Positions 43,932 to 51,456 of a DNA stretch of 64,000 bases are shown in pieces. The stretch comes from Halalkalicoccus sp. NIPERK01 (GTDB lineage: Archaea; Halobacteriota; Halobacteria; Halobacteriales; Halalkalicoccaceae): assembly GCF_030287405.1 (NCBI RefSeq), contig NZ_JASVVV010000007.1:62001-126000 (forward strand), written 5' to 3'. Numbering within the stretch: position 1 is the first letter of the stretch; the number at the start of each line of letters is the position of its first letter. The notes under the pieces are model-generated. The model did not search any database. It was not told where the DNA came from and worked only from the letters and a program-made list of their open reading frames with translations. Position numbers and translations under genes: made by a program.

Positions 43932-46235
43932 TTACTCAGTCGTGTGGGTTCGATCGGTTCCGAACGGTTCGTAGTTCTCCCCACCGCCATCATAAAACTT
44001 CCCAAAGAACTCGACGTATTCGAGGCGTACGCCCTGTAGACCGGCACTCGTGATACCAAGTCCCAGGACGACGAGGTGGCCGACGACGAAGACGAGCGCG
44101 CCCGCCAGCACCGTCGCCGCGGCGACGGCGAGGCCGGCGTCGGTGGTGACGATCCCGCCGAACATGAGTTCGCCGCCCTCGGGCACCTCCGCGTGACTAC
44201 CGGTCATGAAGTGGAAGTGGCCGCTCTCGTCCTCGTAGGCGCCGACCACGAGCAGGTTGACCACGAACGCCATCCCGGCCTTCGCGAGCAACACGGCGGT
44301 GATCCGCGTGTACGAGATGACGTGGGCCAGCCCGTTGGTGAGGCTCTCGAGGACGCCGATGATGATGCCGACGCCGCCCTCGTGGAGGTACTCGCCGTAG
44401 ACCGCGCCGGCGAGGCCGGCGGCCGCGACGACCAGCCCGACGGTCCCGACCGCGGGGCTGAAGCCGCCGAAGCCCAGCGCCATCGGCTCGCCGTCGAAGA
44501 CGGTGAAGAGGAACTCGGGCTTGTAGGAGGCGTAGCTCGTGCTGAAGATCCAGACCCAGAGCCCGACCGCCAGAAACGCCCACGAGAGGTTGCTCGCGGC
44601 GGCGGGCACGAGGCCGTCGGTCTCGAGTTCGTTGACGAACCCGAAGACGTAGCCGACCGTGAGGTGGACCAGCCCGATCAGCAGCGCGACCACGAGCCAG
44701 AACAGCGCGAAGGCGCTGTCGAGGCCCTTCTCGATGGGGGCGTGTTCGAGCCCGACGATCCCCTCCCAGAGCACCGTCGAGACGACGTGAAAGCCGAGGA
44801 ACTCGCCGTAGAGCACGCCGAAGACCGTCGTGAAGATCCCACACCACAGCGCGATCCCGCCGAGGCTCTTCAGCGCGGGGCTGTCGACCGCCCGGTAGAG
44901 CCCGTAGCCCATCGCCATGTAGAGGATCCCGTAGCCGACGTCGCCGATCATCAGCCCGAACATCACCGGGAACGTCAGAAACAGGACGATCGTCGGGTCG
45001 AGTTCGAAGTACCGCGGCCGGTTGATCGCCTCGACCAGCAGCTGGAACGGGCGTGCGGTCTTCGGGTTCTCCTGGACGACCGGCGGCTCGTCGCCGTGCA
45101 TGCTGGTCGCGCTCGCGTGACCGCCGTCGGAGCGAGCCTTCGACGGGGACTGCCTCGCGTCGCTCGGCTCACCGCCATCCGAGCGGACCTCTGCGGCCTG
45201 CCCGTCGCCGTCGGTCGCCGCGGTCGCGGGCTGGCGCTCCGCGTCGCCAGCGTCGCCCGGCTCGTCGTCGTGGGAGCCGTGGCCGTGACCGTGGGCGACG
45301 TCGTCGTAGTCGACGCGTTCGAGTTCCTCGCACTCGACGTGCTCGCCGACCTCGGCGTCGAGGGCGGTCTCCAACTCGTCGTAGCGCTTCGTCGGGACCC
45401 ACCCCTCCGCGATGAACGAGCGATCCGTCGTCGCAAAGGAGAGGGGAACCTCGGCCTTCTCGACGTCGATCGAGAGCTGTTCTTCGACCGCGAGCAGGAA
45501 GCCCGCGACGTCGAGTTTCAGCTCCTCGATCTCGCCGTCGATGGTCGCGAGCTTCGAGTCGATCTGCTGTCTGCGGTGTTCGAGGTCCGCGACGTACTCC
45601 TCGGGGCTCGCCTCGGCCTCCGGAACCGAAAGCGGCGTGACCTCGACGCCGACCAGCGCGTCGTCCAGTACGTCCTCGTGGCCGGATTCGGGGTGCGCGA
45701 AGACGGCGACGACGCCGTCCTCGGCAAACGTCTCGAACGAGTTGATCCCGTCGGCCGCCGAGAGCGCGTCGCGGATCTCCGCCTCGCGGCCCTCGACGAC
45801 GCGGGTTTCGAGCGAGTCGTAGCCCGAGAGCAGGTCGAGGTCGATCCCGAGCGTCGCGAAGGGGCGAACGGACGAGAGTCGGTCGTCGATGTCGCGGCGT
45901 TCCTCGCGCAACTCGACCCGGCGGTCGTCGAGTTCGTTGACGCGGGCGCGGACCTCCTCGATCTCCGCGTCGATCTCCTCGTCGGTGACGATCCGGCTCG
46001 GGCCGGCGTCCTCCTCGTCGATGTCGAGGATGCTCTCGATCGAGCGAACCGTCACGAGTTTCTCGGAGATGCCCTCGGCCTCGGGTGCCGGATCGCCGGG
46101 CCGAAAGCCCTCCCACCGGTCGTCGTAGTCGACCACGTGGACGAGGTTGAGCCCGTGGATCGTCTCGATGGCGTCGTCCATCACCCGCTTTGCGCCCGTC
46201 ACCGAGACCTTGCTCATCCGCTCAGGTCTGAGCAT
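43932..46235 (-). CDS. atpI: A-type ATP synthase subunit I (membrane stator)
   Basis: A 767-residue subunit whose N-terminal half (about 1-395) is the cytoplasmic arm with coiled coils and whose C-terminal half has about eight membrane helices carrying the conserved ion-path arginine region (NGLAHVISYTRITAVLLAKAG). Residues about 314-385 form an unusual His-rich (HGHGHGSH) and Asp/Gly/Ser/Ala low-complexity loop. The ATG at 46235 overlaps atpH by 14 nt; the open frame to 46277 is rejected. Confidence 0.94.
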   Translation of the reverse strand: MLRPERMSKVSVTGAKRVMDDAIETIHGLNLVHVVDYDDRWEGFRPGDPAPEAEGISEKLVTVRSIESILDIDEEDAGPSRIVTDEEIDAEIEEVRARVNELDDRRVELREERRDIDDRLSSVRPFATLGIDLDLLSGYDSLETRVVEGREAEIRDALSAADGINSFETFAEDGVVAVFAHPESGHEDVLDDALVGVEVTPLSVPEAEASPEEYVADLEHRRQQIDSKLATIDGEIEELKLDVAGFLLAVEEQLSIDVEKAEVPLSFATTDRSFIAEGWVPTKRYDELETALDAEVGEHVECEELERVDYDDVAHGHGHGSHDDEPGDAGDAERQPATAATDGDGQAAEVRSDGGEPSDARQSPSKARSDGGHASATSMHGDEPPVVQENPKTARPFQLLVEAINRPRYFELDPTIVLFLTFPVMFGLMIGDVGYGILYMAMGYGLYRAVDSPALKSLGGIALWCGIFTTVFGVLYGEFLGFHVVSTVLWEGIVGLEHAPIEKGLDSAFALFWLVVALLIGLVHLTVGYVFGFVNELETDGLVPAAASNLSWAFLAVGLWVWIFSTSYASYKPEFLFTVFDGEPMALGFGGFSPAVGTVGLVVAAAGLAGAVYGEYLHEGGVGIIIGVLESLTNGLAHVISYTRITAVLLAKAGMAFVVNLLVVGAYEDESGHFHFMTGSHAEVPEGGELMFGGIVTTDAGLAVAAATVLAGALVFVVGHLVVLGLGITSAGLQGVRLEYVEFFGKFYDGGGENYEPFGTDRTHTTE

Positions 46236-46554
46236 GCACCGCCTCCTCGAACCGCGAGACGACGAACTCGACGACATCCTCTCTGCGGCCTTCCGAGCGG
46301 GATTCGAGTTCCTCGCGCTGCTCTTCGCCCCGGGCGAGGATCTCCTCGCGCTCCGCGTCGATCTCCTCGCGGGCGTCGGCGAGGCGTGTTTCGGCGAGAT
46401 CGTCCGCCTCCTCGCGCGCCTCCTCGCGGATCTCCTCCGCGCGGGCGCGGGCCTCGGCGATGCGCTCCTCGCGCTCGCGTTCGGCCTCGGCGACGATCTC
46501 GTCGGCCTCCGCTTCGGCCTCCTTGATCCGGTCTAAAACCTCTGGCCTCGGCAT
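46222..46554 (-). CDS. atpH: A-type ATP synthase subunit H (peripheral stalk)
   Basis: A 110-residue, almost entirely coiled-coil protein rich in Glu, Ala and Arg, first gene of the operon. It dimerises with subunit E to form the stator stalk. The N-terminus MPRPEVLDRIKEAEAEADEI is typical. A minus-strand TATA-like CTTATAGCC (46586-46594) lies about 36 nt upstream. Confidence 0.9.
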   Translation of the reverse strand: MPRPEVLDRIKEAEAEADEIVAEAEREREERIAEARARAEEIREEAREEADDLAETRLADAREEIDAEREEILARGEEQREELESRSEGRREDVVEFVVSRFEEAVHAQT

Positions 46555-46585
46555 ACTGTAATCAGGAGGAAGGTTGCATGACGGG

Positions 46586-46594
46586 CTATAAGGG
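46586..46594 (-). promoter_or_regulatory. Putative TATA box of the ATP synthase operon
   Basis: Minus-strand CTTATAGCC is centred about 36 nt before the atpH ATG, giving an expected 5' leader of about 10 nt. Confidence 0.4.
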
Positions 46595-46670
46595 AGTTGC
46601 GAAAACTACGGCTCGATCCGCGCGTTCGACCACGAATCGCGAGGGATCGTACGGTCGACGTACAGCCAAC

Positions 46671-46680
46671 AGTATATATG
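46671..46680 (+). promoter_or_regulatory. TATA box of the quinone methyltransferase-like gene
   Basis: AGTATATATG is centred about 28 nt before the ATG at 46704. It selects that ATG over the open frame from 46578. Confidence 0.55.
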
Positions 46681-46703
46681 AACACGGCCCGAACGCGCCG
46701 GCA

Positions 46704-47324
46704 ATGGGAGTCCTCGAAGACAAGGCACGGGCGCGGCTGTTCTACAAGTACCTCTCGAAGGTCTACGACCGGGTCAACCCCTTCGTCTGGAACGAGCAGA
46801 TGCGCGGACAGGCCCTCTCGATGCTCGACATCGCCGAGACCGACCGCGTCCTCGACGTGGGCTGTGGCACCGGCTTCGCCACCGAGGGACTGCTCGGGTA
46901 CACCGAGGACGTCCACGGCCTCGACCAGAGCCCCCACCAGCTGGAGAAGGCGTGGGCGAAACTCGGCAAACACGACCCCGTGAGGTTCTATCTGGGCGAC
47001 GCCGAACGCCTCCCCTTCGCGGACGACAGCTTCGATATCGTCTGGTCGTCGGGGTCGATCGAGTACTGGCCGGACCCGGTCGCCACCCTCGCGGAGATCC
47101 GCCGGGTGACCAAACCCGGCGGGCAGGTCCTCGTCGTCGGCCCGAACTACCCGAAAACGGGGATCATGCAGCGGGTCGCCGACTCGATCATGCTGTTTTA
47201 CGACGCCGAGGAAGCGGATAGAATGTTCGCCGAGGCGGGCTTCGAGGAGGTCGAACACCGCCTGATGGGTCCCTCCTACGACCCCGACATCGCGATCACC
47301 ACCGTCGCGCGCGTCACCGGGTGA
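46704..47324 (+). CDS. SAM methyltransferase resembling VTE3/MPBQ methyltransferase
   Basis: A 206-residue class I methyltransferase. The SAM motif DVGCGTG is at 51-57, followed by DQSPHQLEKA, and SGSIEYWPDP at 116-125. The GSIEYWPDP and VYDRVNPFVWN segments are those I associate with plant VTE3, which methylates the quinone ring in plastoquinone and tocopherol synthesis and which is known to resemble archaeal proteins. Here it may act on menaquinone or a demethyl precursor. It is divergent from the ATP synthase operon. Its TGA abuts repeat element copy 1. Confidence 0.72.
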   Translation: MGVLEDKARARLFYKYLSKVYDRVNPFVWNEQMRGQALSMLDIAETDRVLDVGCGTGFATEGLLGYTEDVHGLDQSPHQLEKAWAKLGKHDPVRFYLGDAERLPFADDSFDIVWSSGSIEYWPDPVATLAEIRRVTKPGGQVLVVGPNYPKTGIMQRVADSIMLFYDAEEADRMFAEAGFEEVEHRLMGPSYDPDIAITTVARVTG

Positions 47325-47429
47325 TACCGTCGGTCACACCCAACACCGGTCGTCGACGGAACAGGACGTATTCGCGCTGTCGCCCGTCACATCAGGTAGT
47401 ATCGTTGGATTTCCCATGACCGACGGTAT
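47324..47429. repeat. Terminal-inverted-repeat element, copy 1
   Basis: A 106-bp segment between ATACCGTCGGTCA (47324-47336) and its exact reverse complement TGACCGACGGTAT (47417-47429). The interior resembles copy 2, for example the string ATCAGGT and the distance from CCGTC to TGACC (33 versus 34 nt). The left end includes the last base of the methyltransferase stop codon. No coding capacity is seen. It fills the space between that gene and the convergent pilin-like gene. Confidence 0.7.
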
Positions 47430-47440
47430 GAGCCACTGGG

Positions 47441-47905
47441 TCACGAGGCGGTCGTCTCGACCGTCGCAATCGGGAGGTCGTCCTCGAAGATCCGGATCTC
47501 GACGCGGCTCCCGGGGTCGGGCTGGGGGCTGTTGGTCGTCTTCGCGACGGTCAGGCTCGCCGACTCCCCGCGATTCCACTCGGGGTCCGTCCCCGCGTTG
47601 AAGGGGCCGCTCGGAAAGCCCGTGAAGCCGCTCTGGGAGTAGGCGGGCACCGTCGGCTGTTTCTCGAGCGGTTCGCCGTCGATCTCGACGACGAGGGTGA
47701 GTCGCCGGACGTCGAGGGGACCGCCCCGATCGAGGGTGAGCGTCACCTCGTTGTCCCCGGCGTCGACCGCGCCGATGACCAGGACCGTCGAGGCGGGTTC
47801 GGCGGGCTCGTAGGCCAGCGCCATCGCGCCGACGGTGGCGCTCAGGAGCACCGCGCAGGCGGCGAGGAGGACGACGCCGAGGACGGGAGAGATCGCACGG
47901 GCCAC
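47441..47905 (-). CDS. Type IV pilin-like secreted protein
   Basis: A 154-residue protein beginning at a GTG with ARAISPVLGVVLLAACAVLLSATVG, the hydrophobic helix typical of haloarchaeal pilins (RAxSPVIGVIL), split here as ARAISPVLG and VVLLAACAVLL. The rest is a beta-rich extracellular domain (AVDAGDNEVTLTLDRGG, then ESASLTVAKTT). A class III signal peptidase could process it; the usual basic residues lie just before the helix. The start is uncertain because no ATG is available. It follows the secreted protein gene by 23 nt. Confidence 0.65.
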   Translation of the reverse strand: MARAISPVLGVVLLAACAVLLSATVGAMALAYEPAEPASTVLVIGAVDAGDNEVTLTLDRGGPLDVRRLTLVVEIDGEPLEKQPTVPAYSQSGFTGFPSGPFNAGTDPEWNRGESASLTVAKTTNSPQPDPGSRVEIRIFEDDLPIATVETTAS

Positions 47906-47928
47906 GCCCCCGTTGGCACCCTCACGGG

Positions 47929-49170
47929 TTATGAACCTTCGTCGACGGCACGCGCGGTGCCCTGGCTCGCGGTCCCCTCGGCGACCTCGAACTCGATCGT
48001 CGTCGAGCCGACGGTCGCCTCGCCGGTCACCGGCTCGCGCGGGGCGACGAACCAGACCGTCCCGTCGTCGGTCTCCCCGACGGAGCGGCCGTTGAGCGTG
48101 ACCTCGCCCGAGAGCGGTGCGCCCGTCTCGGCGTCGGTCAGCGTCACCGTCGCCGGCCCGCCCGGAACGGTCCGGCCCACCGTGACCGTGACGCCCGCCC
48201 GGGTCTCCTCGACGGCGGTCACGGTGTCGAGGCGATCGAGGCGCAGCGTCTGGAACTCCCGGTAGACGTCGCCGGTCCCGGTGTCGAGGAACACCGTCAG
48301 CGACCCCTGCGAGTGGGTGCCGGTCCCCCGGTGGGTGCCGTAGCCGACCTCGCTGTAGCTCCAGCGGGCCTCCGAGAAGATCGAGGGGTAGAGCTCGGCG
48401 ATCCGGTCCTCGGACTGGCCGAGGCTCGTGTACTGTGGATCGGCCTCGGGGTCGCGGTTCCCGGGACGGTAGGCCTCGCGGTAGAACCGGTCGCCGTCGA
48501 CGAGCGCGAGGACGACGCCCTCGCCGTCGGTCTCGACGTGGACGCGCGCCGGTTCGGCCTCGCCGTGGAGCATCTCCGCGACCCGGTCGCGGACCGGCCC
48601 CTGCATCGTGCGGGTCTCGACCTCCATCGCCTCCAGTTCCGAACTGAGCGAGACGCCGGGAGTGGCGGCCGCGTGTCCCTCGAGGGACGTCACCGACTCG
48701 TCGAGGACGGCGGCGTTCGTGTGGACCACCGCGAGTTCGGCGAGCAGTTCGCGCTCGGAGCGTTCGCCCTCGTAGTACTCCACGTAGGCGGTTCGCTCGC
48801 GCTCGCGGAGTCGGGCGATCGACTCGCCGAGTCGGCTCGCCTCCTCGCGGATGATCGCCCGTCGCTCGGCGTCCGAACCCGCGTTCTCCATTCGCGCGTC
48901 GATGCGGTGGTCGGCGTAGCGCGCCTCCAACCGGTTGGAGTCGTCGTCGAGGGCCGCCCCGAGGTCGATGACGACGTAGCCCTCGCCGCTCGCGGCCGGC
49001 CCGTCCGAGAGCGTCAGCCAGTCGATCGATCCGGCGTCGACGGCCGCCTGCGCCCCCGTCGGTCCGCCGACCGCGGGTTCCGCGGCGGGACCGACCGGCC
49101 CCGAAACGGCGACGGCGGGCAGCGAACAGAGCAGGAGAGCCGCGAGGACCAACGGGAACCGCCGTGACAT
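47929..49170 (-). CDS. Secreted haloarchaeal protein of unknown function
   Basis: A 413-residue protein with a Sec-type signal (RRFPLVLAALLLCSLPAVAV). A helical, charged middle part (about 75-175) contains coiled-coil segments, followed by a beta-rich region with YREFQTLRLDRLDTV and a C-terminal Ig-like repeat (VTLTDAETGAPLSGEVTLNG). There is no clear anchor. I do not recognise the family. It is divergent from the membrane-tethered HTH gene and precedes the pilin-like gene, so the three may form one surface-sensing unit. Confidence 0.7.
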   Translation of the reverse strand: MSRRFPLVLAALLLCSLPAVAVSGPVGPAAEPAVGGPTGAQAAVDAGSIDWLTLSDGPAASGEGYVVIDLGAALDDDSNRLEARYADHRIDARMENAGSDAERRAIIREEASRLGESIARLRERERTAYVEYYEGERSERELLAELAVVHTNAAVLDESVTSLEGHAAATPGVSLSSELEAMEVETRTMQGPVRDRVAEMLHGEAEPARVHVETDGEGVVLALVDGDRFYREAYRPGNRDPEADPQYTSLGQSEDRIAELYPSIFSEARWSYSEVGYGTHRGTGTHSQGSLTVFLDTGTGDVYREFQTLRLDRLDTVTAVEETRAGVTVTVGRTVPGGPATVTLTDAETGAPLSGEVTLNGRSVGETDDGTVWFVAPREPVTGEATVGSTTIEFEVAEGTASQGTARAVDEGS

Positions 49171-49234
49171 GTGGATCGGATATATCCTTTCTAGTACAAA
49201 AGTTATCCGACATAGATCAATTAACTATCGTGTG

Positions 49235-49245
49235 GAATTATAAGG
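49235..49245 (+). promoter_or_regulatory. TATA box of the membrane-tethered HTH gene
   Basis: GAATTATAAGG predicts transcription from about 49266, 12 nt before the ATG at 49278. The surrounding 49190-49280 region is AT-rich for this genome. Confidence 0.45.
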
Positions 49246-49277
49246 GGTCGGGATCCTTGTGCGGTCGTTTATTTAGC

Positions 49278-50423
49278 ATGGAAAGCATTTTCTCCCCCCG
49301 GCGACCACGCTACTGTATGCGGGTGTCCGTCGCCGTCGTTTTCGGCCTCTGTCTGGTGGCTCTCGTCGGGGGGCTCGCCGTCGGCGCGGAGCCGGTGGCG
49401 GGCCAGTCCGACGGCGTCGCGTCGGACGTCGACAACACCTCACAGACGATCGAGATCCGACTCGACGAGGACGGCGACGCGAACGTCTCGGTCTACAAGC
49501 AGTTCTCGCTGGAGACCGAGGAGGACCGGACCGCCTTCGACCGCCTCGCCGAGGACTTCGAGAACGGGGAGGCGAGCGGCGAGCTCTCGGCGGACGTCTT
49601 CGAGCGGATCGCTGCCGACGCCGCGAACGAGACCGGCCGCGAGATGGCGATCACGAACGTCGAGCGGGAGGCCGAATCGACGTCGAGTACCGGCACCCTG
49701 CGGCTGACGGTCACGTGGGAGGGGTTCGCCCCCGCCACCGAGCAGCGGATCGAACTCGGCGACAGCTTCGTGATCGACGGCGAGACGTGGCTCCCGTCGC
49801 TGTCGGCCGACCAGCGCCTCGTGGTCCACGCGCCCGAGGACTACGCCGTCGAGAACGCGGACCCGCCCGCGACCATCGATGACGGGACGATCATCTGGGA
49901 GGGGCCCCAGCAGTTCGACTCGGGTCAGCCGACCGCGACGCTCGTCGCGGGCAGCCAGACCGGGCAGGGCTTCTCGCTGCTGACGATCGGGCTCGGCGTC
50001 GGCCTCGTCGGGGCGATCGCCCTGCTGATCTACGTCCTCTCTCGACGAGGGAGCGACGCCCCGTTCGTGCCGACGGCGACCGGCGGCGATCGCGGGTGGA
50101 TGACGCTGCTCTCGCCGACGCCCGAACGCGAGCGCTCGGACGGCGGGCCCGCGCCGCCACCGGACCCCGAACCCGACCCGGCGTCGGAGCCCGATCCCGA
50201 CCCGTTCGCCGGCGTCGACGAGGAGCTACTGTCGGACGAGGAGCGCGTGATCCGGCTGCTCGAGGCCAACGACGGCCGGATGAAGCAGGCGACGATCGTC
50301 GTCGAGACCGACTGGTCGAACGCGAAGGTCTCCCAACTGCTCTCGTCGATGGAGGACGACGGCGAGATCGAGAAGCTACGGATCGGCCGGGAAAACCTCA
50401 TCACCCTCGCCGATCGGGAGTGA
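49278..50423 (+). CDS. Membrane-tethered winged-helix regulator
   Basis: A 381-residue protein (368 if it starts at 49317) with a signal sequence, an extracellular beta-rich acidic domain (about 45-230), one membrane helix (about 234-256), a Pro/Glu/Asp-rich linker (PPPDPEPDPASEPDPDP) and a cytoplasmic winged helix (about 318-378, VIRLLEANDGRMKQATIV then SNAKVSQLLSSMEDDGEIE). It looks like a one-component surface sensor that regulates genes from the membrane, an architecture frequent in haloarchaea. It is divergent from the secreted protein gene. Its TGA abuts repeat copy 2. Confidence 0.78.
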   Translation: MESIFSPRRPRYCMRVSVAVVFGLCLVALVGGLAVGAEPVAGQSDGVASDVDNTSQTIEIRLDEDGDANVSVYKQFSLETEEDRTAFDRLAEDFENGEASGELSADVFERIAADAANETGREMAITNVEREAESTSSTGTLRLTVTWEGFAPATEQRIELGDSFVIDGETWLPSLSADQRLVVHAPEDYAVENADPPATIDDGTIIWEGPQQFDSGQPTATLVAGSQTGQGFSLLTIGLGVGLVGAIALLIYVLSRRGSDAPFVPTATGGDRGWMTLLSPTPERERSDGGPAPPPDPEPDPASEPDPDPFAGVDEELLSDEERVIRLLEANDGRMKQATIVVETDWSNAKVSQLLSSMEDDGEIEKLRIGRENLITLADRE

Positions 50424-50531
50424 TACCGTCGGTCATACCGCCGTGAATCGGCCGTTTACAGGGCGGGACTCGCTCGCGCCGTGGTCCGTCGAATCAGGTG
50501 CGTGCCGTTGACTGTCCCGTGACCGACGGTA
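50424..50531. repeat. Terminal-inverted-repeat element, copy 2
   Basis: A 108-bp segment between TACCGTCGGTCA (50424-50435) and TGACCGACGGTA (50520-50531), exact reverse complements. It begins directly after the HTH gene stop codon (TGA-TACC), as copy 1 does. It lies upstream of etfB (ATG 50615). Its right 92 bp align without gaps to a decayed copy at 52590-52680. Confidence 0.7.
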
Positions 50532-50614
50532 CGGGACCGGGGTTCCGGAATCGGCGGTCCGGGCTCCGGCCGGCGGCATAGAAAACGTTTACCACCGGGG
50601 GGACTGAAGCAACG

Positions 50615-51394
50615 ATGATGAAGGTTCTCGTGACCGTCGCGGAGGTGGGGACCGTCGAGGACGACTTCGAGATCGACGGCACCGCCATCGACGAGCGATA
50701 CCTCGAGTACGACCTGAACGAGTGGGACGACTACGCCGTCGAGGAGGCCGTCCAGCTCGTAGAAGAGGGGCTCGCCGACGAGGTCGTCACCGTGACCATC
50801 GGCCCCGAACGCTCGGAAGAAACGATCCGGATGGCGCTCGCGAAGGGCGCGGACCGCTCCGTCAGGGTGTGGGACGACTCCTTCGACGGGCTGCTCGACG
50901 TCGGCGTCAAGACCGAGCTGCTTCGGGCGGTCGTCGCCGAGGAGGAGCCGGATCTGATCCTCACGGGCGTCCAGACCGGCGACGCCATGTTCGGCGCGAC
51001 CGGCGTCTCGCTCGCGTCGGCCGTCGACCTCCCGTGGGCCGCCGTCGTCAACGACCTGGAGTTCGACGGCGAGACCGCACACGTCCACCGCGAACTCGAG
51101 GGCGGCGTCGAGGAGCTGACCGACGTCGAGACGCCCGCAGTCCTCACCATCCAGACCGGGATCAACGAACCCCGCTACGCGAGCCTGCGGGGGATTCGAC
51201 AGGCCCAGAGCAAGGAGATCGCCGTGAAGACCCTCACGGACCTCGGAATCGACGGCGTCGAGAGCCGCCTCGAGATGACCGAGATGTACGAGCCCGACGT
51301 CGAGGGCGACGCGACGGTCTTCGAGGGGAGCGCCGAGGAGACCGCCGTCCAGCTCGCGGGCGCCCTCCGAGAGAAGGGGGTGGGCGCACAATGA
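50615..51394 (+). CDS. etfB: Electron transfer flavoprotein beta subunit
   Basis: A 259-residue FixA/EtfB protein that with EtfA holds FAD and AMP and carries electrons from acyl-CoA dehydrogenases to the quinone pool. DLNEWDDYAVEEAVQL, TGVQTGDAMFGATGVSLA and the AQSKEIAVKTLTDL loop near the C-terminus are typical. It starts after a 83-nt spacer from repeat copy 2. Its TGA overlaps the ATG of a 21-codon mini-ORF that leads to etfA. ATGs at 50615 and 50618 are adjacent; the first is used. Confidence 0.93.
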   Translation: MMKVLVTVAEVGTVEDDFEIDGTAIDERYLEYDLNEWDDYAVEEAVQLVEEGLADEVVTVTIGPERSEETIRMALAKGADRSVRVWDDSFDGLLDVGVKTELLRAVVAEEEPDLILTGVQTGDAMFGATGVSLASAVDLPWAAVVNDLEFDGETAHVHRELEGGVEELTDVETPAVLTIQTGINEPRYASLRGIRQAQSKEIAVKTLTDLGIDGVESRLEMTEMYEPDVEGDATVFEGSAEETAVQLAGALREKGVGAQ

Positions 51395-51456
51395 CTGTCG
51401 GTGCATGCCCGGCGCGCACCGACTGCATCGTTCTCACGGACGGTGAGAGCCGATGA
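51391..51456 (+). CDS. 21-aa bridging mini-ORF between etfB and etfA
   Basis: ATG at 51391 overlaps the etfB stop (ATGA, 51391-51394), and its own TGA (51454-51456) overlaps the etfA ATG (51453-51455). The peptide begins MTVGACPARTDC and ends TDGESR, with two cysteines. It exactly bridges the 58-nt gap, so ribosomes leaving etfB can reach etfA by two reinitiations. It could be a coupling device or a real microprotein of the ETF. Confidence 0.5.
   Translation: MTVGACPARTDCIVLTDGESR

Noticed and set aside
40079-46526. Long plus-strand frames opposite the ATP synthase operon (521 and 816 codons)
   Set aside because: Antisense shadows of atpA, atpI and neighbours; no plausible start signals and Arg/Asp/Val-biased composition.
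49178-49187. GGATATATCC palindrome as the promoter of the secreted protein gene
   Set aside because: It is only 8-17 nt from the ATG at 49170, too close for a TATA box; a weaker site further upstream fits better.
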